DNA from: Nemopilema nomurai
Taxonomy: Eukaryota > Cnidaria > Scyphozoa > Rhizostomeae > Rhizostomatidae
DNA length: 64,000 nucleotides
Direction: 5' to 3'
Assembly (NCBI GenBank): GCA_003864495.1
Contig: ML133383.1
Location: 3,865,560 to 3,929,559, forward strand
Positions 1 through 12,400 of the stretch are shown here, in pieces; the stretch's first letter is position 1; every line of letters begins with the position of its first letter. Made by a program: the position numbers and the translations under genes. The notes beneath the pieces were generated by a model that saw only the letters and a list, made by a program, of their open reading frames with translations, was not told the DNA's origin and did no database searches.

Positions 1-76
1 CGATTAGAAACTTGAAAATACGTGCGCGCATGCGAAGCAACATGCAGTAATACAGATGAATCAGTAAGCTTCGTGA

Positions 77-142
77 GGGTGCCGGGTAGGCCAGAAGTAT
101 CCTAGAGCAACTGCCGGGTAGGCCAGAAGTACCCTAGAGCAA
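77..142. repeat. Short tandem duplication, about 34-bp unit
   Basis: Two adjacent near-identical copies of a unit containing tgccgggtaggccagaagta followed by cctagagcaac. The copies differ by about one base. It has no coding context. Confidence 0.75.
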
Positions 143-327
143 CACCCTGGACGAGGGAATGCTAGAAAAGCCTGGGGGGAATCCTCAATTATGGCGGATT
201 TGGGCAAACCTTTAAAAGGCACTAGAGATAAAATACCATCCGGTGCTTATTGATTCGTAACGAAAATGGCCATGAAAATATACTACGTCTGATGGAAAAT
301 ATAAGGTTTTGTCAATATCAGTACAGA

Positions 328-382
328 CCGTCCAGTCGTAAGCATTGCCGCCCAGTCGTAAGCATTGCCGTCCAGTCGTGAG
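328..382. repeat. Short tandem repeat, about 19-bp unit x3
   Basis: Three consecutive copies of a unit reading ccgtccagtcgtaagcattg, with single-base variants (cgcccagt, and gtgag at the last copy). Confidence 0.7.
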
Positions 383-3300
383 TGAGCCAAATTTGCGAAT
401 AGAAGGTTTTTCGTGTGCTATGTTTTTCTACGGAGAAAACAGTACATGCCCCAAAGGAAGGGAGGCGGTTTTTGCCGAAAACAAGATCTGGGGCACGTAA
501 AAAAATGAGACGGCTGAGTTTGAGGGGAACGTGCGCTTTGGTCGGTCGGCAGGATGACTGCGTGGTTGAGATAGCATAATCCTCTCGCCATGAAGCGTAT
601 TGCGCAAAAGGCAATCAAATTACTAGAAGCTTCTGTTTTGTTTCTTCCGGAAGCACGGATTAGGACGGCCACAGATCTATGGCATGGATCGAGCCAAAAC
701 GCCGAGGCATCCGATATCCCTGTTCTTGCCAGGCTGGCCCCAATTCCACTTAACCCTCTAGACGGGCTTCACTCGGCAAGGGTGCATCGCGGAGCATTCC
801 TGAACCCTGTTTAATGGAACTGGATACGTGTGCAAATATGTGTCTTCAGCGAACACAAGATGGACGCCGAATTGTAAACGAACTCGAAGGTGGATGGTGA
901 TCACTGATCGCCTATTCACGGCAAACAAAAGAATAAGCCGTGATTTTCCACAAGGAAAGCAAATAATGACTGAAGGTGCTAGGAGCTGTGGGTCAGAAGA
1001 TCCACCGAAATAGAACAGTGAGCACTTGCATGAGCCGAGACAAAGAGGCGCACCCCATGGAGGCAGCAGACGGGGCTAATTACGTGTGTCACATCACGTT
1101 GAAAAGCCCACGGAAAACACGCCACAGGGAGCTCGAACATTGCCACCATCAACAGCATGACACGAAAATTACCACGAAACCATGTCAGTCGTGGAGAAAG
1201 TTTGTCAACTTGCGTGCGAATCCACAGACCTGAAGGACAGTGCCTCTATGGATCAAATTTCCCACGTCCAATATCAGTTCAGGCTGGACTCAGTATGAAA
1301 GTCTTCGTGGGCATCACAGAGTCCACAGAAAAGTGGAAAGAGATATACAGCTTTCAATCAGAAATAGAAATAGATCCTATCTTGATATTTTTGCTTTGCT
1401 TGGGTCAGCCTGAGTCAAGGGGGTGATGATTAACTGATCCGTCATCAAATGCTAAACTTATTTACTGCCTTGGTAGGCATCTGTTGGGTGTAAACATGAT
1501 TGCCTTGGTAGGATAACAAATTATTAATGCAACAAAACAATTTGTATATTGTGTATATTGGAACAGGTATTAAGCCTTATTTCCCTTGCAAACTTTCCCA
1601 ATTTTTTCTGGCAATAAGTGCAACTAAGGGAAACTCAATCATGAAACACCATGATAAACCAAACAATCATAAATTATGAAATTATGAATTGATGTCTCCC
1701 TGCAGCAAGTCCTACAGAACATGATATCATTTTATTTTAAATAAGAGGGCACAGGGCAAGAGCTTATCAATTCAAATTTATTAACTGCAGTTCAGCACCT
1801 GCAAAAAACCAAAAAAAGGAAATAAACATGATGTCTTATGTTATGTGTGCTGCCAGAGTGAAAAATTCTCAAAGCTTGTTTTTGATGGCCATTTGAGTTT
1901 CCAAAAGTCACAAGTTAAACTGGACTAACGATAACAAGCTTTGTAATTAACCTCAATGGTAAAGCATGCACCTACAACCAAAAGTCTGTGCGAAAAACTG
2001 GCAAAGTTTGTGCAATGTTTAAAAGTATGGTGTAACTTCATGGAAGAAGGTATTTCTTATCAAAATTGTTAAAGAAATTGTCATAATGGAATTGTTCCAC
2101 AACTGAAAGAAATGTTTATCTTTGAAAGTGGAAGTGAATTCCACTGTTAGAAAAAACCAAATAAGATTTAAAACATTTAACTTTGCTTAATTTTAATTTT
2201 GAACTTTTAATTAGGCTGCTGTTTGTAAGGTAGTATGCAAAATCAATAAAACTGGTCCTACCAACTTCAGTGGTGATTTCTTATGATTAAACATGATTAC
2301 AATTATTTGTTTATTTCAAGCCATGAAAAACAGATGAGAAAAATAAACAGTTGTGGAGACACAAACTATTATATGAATCTGACTTAACTTTCAATAATTA
2401 TTTATAAAAAAAGTCTCAAATATTACACCAAAAGAGTAAACAAGGTAAAAATATTCCACAACATAGAAAACTTCCAACATGACAGTTAGCACACAAAAGT
2501 TGTCTTTCCTAATCCTTTTCAGCAGATTGAAAACAGGTCAACTCTGAAAAGAATTCTTCATTTTGAATAAAGAATGAGAAAACTGCTGTTGTCAGTTAAA
2601 GAAGAGTTGGCCTGAAGATTTGGAGGTAGGAAATTTATTATGATTGGTAACAAGTTGCTAGGATGTTAATACTAGACATGATTGAGAAAACCCATAAACT
2701 TTCCAAAATATTAAACGCTATCCAAGGCTATTACCATTACTTGATTCCAAACGAATTCATTTTATTTATCTTCTAGTTAGATTTGATATCCGTAATTGTT
2801 TCAATAGCACAGCTATGACAGGGAGCAGGTTCAGAGGTAATTTGAGGCATAACCCTGCACAGAGCTAGACTGCCAAAAATTTACTCAAAAGCCACAAATA
2901 TTTAACGTGAAACAACTAGACCATGATCCTTGGCGTCAATGAAGAAAAAGAGATTGAAAATCACACAATAGACTCTTTGAAGAGATTAAAGAATTTGAAG
3001 AGGCAAAGCGCCGTTCGGGCTGTATTATGGTTTGACCATCACAATTTAAAAGGAGTGAATATAGACAAATAGTCACGCATAAAAAACAACTTCACGGTCG
3101 AGGATTTTAATCACTACCAAAATAACAGTTTTCAATTTCTTGGTTGCCGGTGTGATTTACGAAACTAAACATTGTGTTGTCACTCTGACAGAACAATAGG
3201 ATGAATTATCAACTTCGTGTTCGGCATTGAGTTAATTTCAAAAGAACGAATAACTAACGCAAAATATAAACACTTGGAAAGCGTAAGAAACGTGATTTCT

Positions 3301-6300
3301 GTGCTCGGGCACAAGGGTGTTGAAAGGTCGCCACTCGAAAAGCAGTAAATTGATATCTCGGCCCTCAAAATTGGTCAGAAAGGGATGAAGTTTCTCGCCA
3401 CGAAACACGGAGGTCATTATTTGTTGTTCTAACATGCACGGTAAAAGTATGGAAATGACTTGAGCAGTTGTTCAAGTAAAGCAGGTTTCTCCCTACGGTA
3501 GGAATGCACTGCTACGAAGAAATTTGAAGCCTGGATAGCTCGCGAATCGGAGGAATGAGCGGCCGTCGGCTCTGAAATTCGATGCAGTTTCGTCATGATG
3601 GTTTTGTGAGCCTGGCTTGATGCATAGGGTATGGATTAAATGTCCTAAGAAGTAAAATCAAGAAGGATTGGTAATAAAGTGGTAGTTAATGACACGCACC
3701 TGTATTAAATGAAGAAATGAAGGCTATTCCGTAAATTTGTGCTACCAGTATCGCATAATTCCAGCCCATTTTGTTGTTAAAGGTTCCCAGCTTCGCTCGA
3801 CCATCTTACAAGAGAACGATTGAAATGCGCCTCCTCTGCACCGCGCAAGCATTTACTCTGCAAATAGCTGGAGGCCTGGGGCCGACAACTGCGGTTCAGT
3901 TTAGAGCACTGTTGAAAAACTCATTACATTTGAAACCGCACATGGTTTTGTCAACAAATCTCTAATTGCTAAATGCATCATGAAGGAAATGTGGTAGGAC
4001 ATAACAGCATGTTTCCGGAAAGGGTTTCGAGATTGGATTCCAGCGGGCAGTGATATGAAAATCGCGGAGAACACAGTAACAGCAGCATGTTTGTTTTATA
4101 TTGTTGTCTCAGAAATGTAAACTCGACCTGCACTTTTTATACAAATGCATGTGCCTAATTACGAGTCTCCGTCTCACGTCTGTTAAACAACTACCTAGCT
4201 TTCAGACGCAAAACAATTCCATCTTGCCTTTGCATCTTTTGCCATTTACAATTTTGTCAATTTTTCTCAACGACTCTCCATCGTGTCTTTGTCGCTTCTG
4301 AACACTTCAGAAAATGTAGCCTTGGTAGACTAAGGGAAAAGGTCATCAAAAAGCAGGCCTTACAAAATCAAAGCGTAAACCGGCCTAAGCAACCGATTGG
4401 AGTAGTGTTTTTCAGGTTGTACCTAACTACATTTTACAACTAATGCTAAACTTCTGTTAAATTGACCTAGGCCTGTTTTTAGCGACACTGACTCAGCTTT
4501 TTAATTTGGCGCTTAATCAATAGAGGTTGATCACGTGCACAAATAATGTCTTCGAAAATCAGATACCTACACTGACTACCATCTTAAATAGGCACCTCAA
4601 CTTTGAATGCCTCAGCTGCGGTTTCTAATGCCACAAACACCTGCTGATTAAAACGGCACCCGCTTTGCGCCTTCTTATGGCAGCATGTGCACTATGCATG
4701 GAATTCCGCTAAACAGCTACGGAGGTGTTTGGGATCTAGGGGGGAGCAGAAATGACATGCTAAATTGCTTCGTTTTCTGTCCATAAATTTGGTGCAGTAA
4801 TAAACAAGTAGAGATTGCTCCCTGATGTAAGCCAAAATTAAACATAAGATAATTGCCAGGAGATTGAAGTGTTAAAATTAAACTCTATATCCGCGCAAAA
4901 ATAGCTTTATGATATTATTGAAAATGGTTTGAATGCTTTTTGAAAGGTAATCTTCGTCTCAAAATCGTTCAAAACACGCCGTTATTGTATGTAGAAATAG
5001 CTGTAAATCTGTTTTCAAAGCCACTTCAACAGAACCATCGCATCAAAAACGACTCGCGGAAAAAGGCCAGCAATAACACCTTTGTACCGTTGCTGAGGCC
5101 AAAGCAGTTTAGGAAATCAGCCATTCCAAAGAATCCTATAATCACAGGCCAGGGTTGTCATAGCACTCGGCCAGCAATTGAAGCCAGGAAACCTTTTTAC
5201 TTTCAAAACCTTTTTTAAAGTAATGTCGTCTTCAGTTAAAAGAATTGGTAATTTGCATCAAATTAAAAGTACTGACTTCAGAAGCTGGTGTTGCATCGAA
5301 TTCTCTTCCTGGGTAAAAATAGTCTTTATAAACATTTTCTCGACAATTTCAAATGAGAAAATTTGCATTATGGAGTATACTTCGTGAAATCCAAAGCACA
5401 TCTCGTTTATTATTTGACACCATCTCCTCAATATTTTCTGCATTGGAACCACGATTTCATACCAGGACGAAGGGTTGTTCCTCAGAAACAACTTTCCTGT
5501 GTATCAGCTTGGGAAGCACAAAAATTCGCGCCTTGGGAGGACGTAGACCAGGGATTCCCATCCTCCAGCTGGTCCGCGTTGACTCCTTGTTAATCTCCTT
5601 CAGATTTAGCAAATGATTATTCATTTGGTAGTGCTCTTGGTCAACATAAGAAAATTCAGATTAGGCCGACATGCAAATCTTTTGCTGCATGAAGCACTGA
5701 ACCTTCAAAGTATGTGTTTAGAAGTCATCCAGGCAGGTCGCTGACGTGAAATTTTCGCAACTTACTAGCAACAATAAATCCGATGATTGCTAGGAAATCT
5801 CCTTGAAAAGAGAGTACAAGAAGTGAAACTACAGAAAAGCCACGTTATAAAAACCATACATTAATATATCCATTAATCATTTAGTATTGATGCTAGTATA
5901 ACGTCTTAATTTGTTAATTAGAGTTATTGTCAAATAGATGACATGACAAATTTGAAATGCATATCTACCAAAGGCATACATTCATAAAGGTGTATTGAAA
6001 TTAGGTAAAAAATAAAGGAAAATATGTTGGTAACACAACATCCTACTTAGATCTATGGCCTCCAAAGGGCTTCAACACGACGTCCAGTTCGGTCGTTTTG
6101 GCCGCACGGCGTCAATATCCTTCTTATAGTTTTCATCTATTATAGGCTCCATGTAAGAAAAGTATGAGATATGAGGGTTGTGAAAACCGCGGGACTGCCT
6201 TCGCTCGTTCCCGCGGGTCAAGAAACCACCTGCGGATGCGTGATTCCGCCTGCGCATACGTTCACATGGAAAAAGCTTGGCAATATTTATTAAAAGCTTC

Positions 6301-6426
6301 AAAGCAAATTAAATCATCCAATCGCCATTGAGATATGTCAGTAAACTGGTAAAAACTTCCTGCAAGCAGATGTTCCATTTCAGTTTAACAAAATTCAGCT
6401 ACCCGTACAAATCGGCGGGATAAACT
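383..6426. other. Gene-poor stretch, nothing recognised
   Basis: About 6 kb with only short open frames (under 100 codons) on both strands. None shows a recognisable domain, a splice-consistent exon chain or a long conserved-looking frame. The first 1.4 kb is somewhat richer in GC than the AT-rich remainder. I see no tRNA, rRNA or clear transposon here. It may hold the 3' flank of a gene outside the window and the downstream flank of the RUFY gene. Confidence 0.5.
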
Positions 6427-6432
6427 TTTATT
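6427..6432 (-). promoter_or_regulatory. Possible poly(A) signal of the RUFY gene
   Basis: The minus strand reads AATAAA starting 8 nt after the TAG stop of the RUFY frame. This would give a very short 3' UTR, so it may be a chance match and the true signal may lie further downstream. Confidence 0.3.
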
Positions 6433-6439
6433 TGCAATG

Positions 6440-9400
6440 CTAACTGGCTTTGTAGCGTGATAGCAATTTGTCATGGCACAAGTCACAAACTCTGACGGGC
6501 TTGGCCGAAGATGGAAGCGGCATTGTATTGTCTGAGCAGCTATTACAGAAAATTCCTCCACAGTTACGGCAGTGATGCTGCGAAAGATGATATATGTTAA
6601 ATAATTTTTAAATAACTAGCATACACCGATAATGAGATTTTCACTATGAATAAAAGCAAGACGTTACCCTTTATCAGCTTGCATTCCTCTTTTAATTTTT
6701 TTGAAAATTAATGCGCTCAGATGACTTGTGTCTAGTAGACATACGCCTTTCAACCAATCAAATCAATTGCAAATTGCACCCCTGGGTCATAATTCCTGGT
6801 GTTGGCTCCCAAGAGGCAAGTTCGTGACTTACTTTGCTGCGATAAATAGCAATGCAAACCTAGGGAACAGCAAAGCCCAGGCAAGTTAACAATCGGCAAG
6901 CTAAAAGAAGCTGAAAGAATGGTAGAAAACTGAGCCCAGGTTTTTGAGTACAAGGCTCAAGAAATACGATTCAAAGTGTAATCACATGATACCTTTCTTC
7001 GTGCGACCGAAAATAGTTGGGCACATTGCTGACAGTTCAAAACCGATTTGTCATCCTTCCATACATGATCCTGAAAGAAACAACACAGTTAGTTGTAAGT
7101 TTCGATAAGCACCATTGCTTCACTGTGGCGGCAGAGAGAACGCAGACACTGCGAAGGACCAGAGAGTTGCTTGGCTAGCCGCCTTGAGATTCGATGCAGT
7201 CGAATTCACCATGTGATTAGCAAACCAGGAGAGAAATCAGCAGATATGCTGACTGAAACTGATACGGGCGACTTCATATCAATTTTGCGGTATCTTACAG
7301 TCAATTGATTATGCTATATAAATGCCTTGATGTCGCGCGAATTGCGAAAATGAGAGAACTGTAAGACGATTTCAGGGTAGCATGGACAAAGTAGACCTAG
7401 TGGCTGGAAGGACGAGCGAGTTCAGCGCTTTGGGTCTCTGTCATTTGCTGACCAAACTGGAAGGTAAGTGTCAGAGGATTTTGAGAGAGAATAAAATGAT
7501 CCACCTTCATTACTGCAGTTGCCTCCTTCATGTCGTCGACGTGAAGTTGTGATCTAGAAAGACAAGAGAAACCGACAAGAACATCACCTCCTGCTTATCA
7601 ACAACTTTGTACGCTGTTTTGACTTTATTTGCGACTTTATCAATACAAGCTACCTAAAAAGCATTGCGTGAAACCTGCAATTGCAACAAATAAGATTCAT
7701 TAATTTTGCTTGGGAGGAAATTTGAGAATAAAGCCAAAAGCTCGTTATGCGATTGCAAGCAAAACTCGGGTTTTTCTTTCATTCAGCAATTGAGCAATGG
7801 GTTGATTGGAAGTGCCCTGCTGCTCATAACTTAGGAAAGGTACAGATTTTCTCCTGAGAACGAAAGACCTGCCTTGCATCCGTTAAGTCTTAAAAAATCC
7901 TAATGGATTGACTGAAGTAATTAGTTTTTTAGAGTATTTAAGAGTGCGAGGCAGTGGTGAGGTGAAGGGGCGCTTCAGATGAAAGGTTGTGTGAAAGTCA
8001 ACATCTGTTGCACTAAAGAGCTTGGGCAAAGACAACTTCAGCTGTGCGCAAAAGAAAACCGTAATTAAAAATGCTTCGTGCGTTTGGATTTGGAGGCGAG
8101 CAGAGGATTCAAAATAACGAAATCAGTATAGAAATAGCGCAATGGTTGTGAGAGCTTAACTCCTGCTATCTGTGAAGAATCACCTTCGGTAGGTTTCGGG
8201 GAAGCTTTGTAAAAACAATTCAGTCTCAAAAATTCGAAACAGCCTAAGTTTGAAATACCAACGTTCCAAAACAGCTGCTTGAGGCCCTACGTGAACTGAA
8301 TGGCGTAAAACAAACTTTGAACGCTCCTAGGCACTTTTCAGGGATTATGCCGGAGCGTTTAATACGCGTACTCTAAAAGGAATTGACTAATTCCATCATG
8401 ATGAAATATATCAAAAAACGAAATAAATCACGAGCAGTGTTTTGTCTAGGAAATATCTAAATCAAGGAATTATGGTAAACATAAACATTCGTTCCTAAAA
8501 ATTTTATGGGAATTTAACGTTTTTAAGGAAAATACCTTCAATGCCACATTTACGATTGAAGGAAACGCAATATCGCCCACTGGGGTGTTTGCTGAATATC
8601 CATCAGTGAATAAATGATAAAAAAGATAGTTAACTACAGTTGCCAACTTACTTGGTTAATTTATTAGCCATTTCAACCAAAGTCTAAAAACCAACAACAA
8701 AAGTTAAATTGAAAATTGAATACAAACGGAAATAAATTGCTTATCAAATTTGGAGTGATGAATAAAAAGATTTTTGTCAGTGGTGCAAACAAAACAAAAC
8801 AAAAACAAAGAAAGCCCAACTCACAGACTCCTGTTCAACGTACTTTTCTCCAATATCTCTAAGTCGAGATTTTAATGACTCATTCTCCTGTTTAAAACAC
8901 AACAAGCTTAGGCATAAATTACTACTGTTTAAGAGTATCCAAAACAAACGATTAAAAAACTGAAGGATTATAGATGAACGAATGAGTGCATGGGCTATAC
9001 TGGAGATGGACAGCTTTCAAAATGATATCTTTAGTGCACTTGGAGATTAATAAATTAAAAAGGTTTGTCTCTCTAGCAGGAGCTACAATTAACCTGAGCA
9101 CCAATTTGAGCATCAAAAGGAATTCAATTACTATGGCTTTGGAAAAAGAAAGCAAAAATTGATAAGAGATGGGAAAGAAGGGTGATGACAACACAAATAA
9201 TTCTATTGTCGAATCATCAGAAATGTTTTGATGTCGGACACCTCTTTCAGCATTTTAAGCTGAAGCAGATCTTTTTCGAGGCTTTTCACTCGCTCTTTCT
9301 CCTGCTCCAAGTCGGCCTGAATGCCACTCCGCCATTCCCTCTCGATCTTCAAATTCGTTTCCAAAGTATGCCTGCAGCAGGGAAAGACAGAAGAAAGCAA

Positions 9401-12400
9401 ATGCCAATATTAAAACACTATATATGAAAACGAAGCCACTGAAATGGCTCAGACCACGAAAACGATTTTTTATTGATGAAACCATGGCTCCATAAGCCTT
9501 GACAGCGGAAAAGAAAATCCTTGCAAATTCATTTTCTGAAAGGCTTTGGTTTCCTACCGAGACTACAGAGTTTTGATCACATCATCGCACTAACAAAGAC
9601 AAACGCAGCCACTTCTAATGCAGGGCATTAACTGATTATAGCATATTTCGAAGAGATTTAAATGAGTGATCACAATAATAGAAATTCAGTCTTAATAAAA
9701 AATGAGTCTCGTCTCCATTAAGAGCAAAGGTAGAAAGAAAATTGGACAACAGGCACCAATTCAGTCCAGCTCCATTATTAATGTAAAATCCTTAAAAAAA
9801 ATTATAAAGTCGAATATGATGCAAAACAAAGAATAAGTAATACTTTATACTAATAAGTATCAAATCATCATTAAAAATTTACACCATCGCCTGTTGCTAG
9901 TCTTACCTTTCAGACTCGATGTCTCCCATTTTAAATCCCATTTGTGAAAGTGTCTCCATCGCCTCCGCCCTAGCAGCATCTGCATCGCAGCTTCTGCAAT
10001 TAGAAACAAAGGCATTTTGAACTGAAAACTTACTTTGAAGGAATGCCAAAGCGTCAATGAAAATAACCTTAAGGTAATGTTGCCTTTTTCGCCTTTAGTA
10101 GTAAGTTGCTGGGTGATGCTGGGCAAAGCCTTCAAAGTTTAGAGCAACACTTTAGAGAATTAGGCTGAATGGCTTCCAAGCTGCGAGGAGACAAATGCAC
10201 ACTCCTATAGCTAACAACCGCGGATCTTGACTTCCTGTCGTGCAAACAGTTTTCTACACCAAATGCATCATGGGACGCTTACCGACTCGCCAATTCCTCA
10301 TTTTCCAATGTCAGACTTTGAACCTTCTTGGAAACTGTGCTCCATTCGTTAGACCGAATTTTCAGCTCCTCTACATTCTTCTGCAATGAATAAATTAGAA
10401 AAAAATTCAAATATGCGAAGAGCTTCATGCTTGGAAACAGTCGTATCAGTCATTATATTGTTAGCTTATTTGCCAAAGTGTTACAACATTATTAGAAAGT
10501 CAGTTCCATTTAAAGGGTGCAGCTTGTGGTTTTGGAGATAGCCGTGTTTACCTTGAGCTTCTCGTTTAAATCAATATTCATCTTCTTGACATCCTCGAGT
10601 TGCTTTCGTAATGAAACGAGCGTGTCCTGTTTGTCATAAACATCCTTTTCAAGTAGCCGCATCGCCACCTACCGGAGTGAAGAAGTTGGAATTGTATGTG
10701 GGAGTTTGAGGCTAACTGAGAAGCCAGTAGACCAGGCTTTGAATACGAGATAGCCCGGTAACAATGTCAAACATCGAATGACAAGAGGATAAAAAGGACA
10801 AAAGATAAAGACGAAAAATATTGCGTAAACCTCCTTTTCCTGGTTCATTGCCATTTGAACTTGCAGGTCTTGTTGGATTTGCTGAAAATTGAACACATTT
10901 CGTCACTATTACTAGAGAATGGCCTGAAAAGATTCGTGCAAACTTTTGCCGAGTAAGACGTCTAATTCTGTAATCTGAGCGGTAAAGCGCACTTGAGAAG
11001 AGAATTATTAATGGGAAAAGCGGATGGAGCGCAAATACGGATGGCTGAAGTTGTCTGTATTTGCATGGAAGGCAACTGTTTTGGGGATGAGAAACTGGAA
11101 ACAAACCAGTTCTAATCGCGGTGCACTTTGACCAAGCCGAAATTCAAAGGTTGTTGTTGTGTTGCTATTTGCACGAGAAATCTGTTTGCAAATTGGGGAG
11201 ATTAGACTTGGATCACAAGAGAGCAAGCAGAATTTCATTCTCAAACCACTTCTCAGTTTCTTTAAATGAAATATCTAGATATGAAATTTAGCGAAAGGGC
11301 ATGTTTTGATACGTTTTCAATCAAATCAGATCTTTCGACGATTTCTGCCAAAATAGAGAGTAGCTTCTCAAAATGATATTGAATAATACGTGCATACTGC
11401 CTTGGATTTTTTAACTAGAGACAAATTAGACGAAAGCATGGGGAAGACAATCGCCGGTTTAAACAAATTCACCCTAAATTCACCCTGGCAAAACCCTGGC
11501 AAATTCACCCTGGCAAATTCACCCTGGCAAATTCACCCTGGCAAATTCACCCTGGCAAATTCACCCTGGCAAATTCACCCTGGCAAATTCACCCTGGCAA
11601 ATTCACCCTGGCAAATTCACCCTGGCAAATTCACCCTGGCAAATTCACCCTGGCAAATCACCCTGGCAAATTCACCTGGCAAATTCACCCTGGCAAATTC
11701 ACCCTGGCAAATTCACCCTGGCAAATTCATCCTGGCAAATTCACCCTGGCAAATTCATCCTGGCATTCATTTTCTGAATCCAAATGTTCACTCACCTTTC
11801 GGTGTTCAGCCTCGGTTTCATATTGTCGCTTGACTTGTAAGTACATTTCGTTTAGGCCAGTTCTTGACTGCTGATACGTTTCCCTTTCAACACTGATATC
11901 TGCCTGCGCCAGCTGGACAAATATGGCAAAGGATTCTTTTCAACAAAATAGCATAAACAAATAATGAATTAAGTTAATTCCGCTCACAACAGATGGCTGC
12001 ACAAACACTTTCCCAAGCCTCAGACATTTCCCGACGCCTTAAACATCTGATCAAAATTGACAGCGGGCAAACTGACGTATATTCGAAAATTATTTGATTT
12101 AAAAAACACATAGAACGTACCTGCAAACTTTTTTCATGCTCGTTTTGCAATCGTTCGTTGTCTTTACCCATTTTTTGTTTCTCTTCAACGACTTCTAAAT
12201 ACTTCTCGTTCGTGGAGGAGAGCTACAAAACGAATTCAATCTTGAATGTGATGGTAAAAAACTTATACCCAAAGCGTCTTATTACGACCCAAAAACTAAT
12301 GACTGGGTCCCAGGCTTCAAAAGAAGAGATGTGCGGATCCCAGGCCCAGGCTCCCTTGTCTAATTCCCGCTCTAATTTCGATTTAGCTTCAAATATGGAT

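Noticed and set aside
590..1426. Several overlapping plus-strand frames of 60-90 codons
   Set aside because: No domain, codon pattern or splice chain supports them; they overlap each other in different frames.
7588..7613. 26-nt candidate RUFY exon with correct phase
   Set aside because: It would leave a 34-nt intron before exon 7505-7553 and has a poor donor. The 32-nt exon at 8652-8683 has a consensus GTAAGT donor and aligns better with the family.
11390..11833. 147-codon plus-strand frame with a five-residue repeat
   Set aside because: It is an artefact of the 15-bp array, antisense to the RUFY gene and overlapping its exon 11796-11912.
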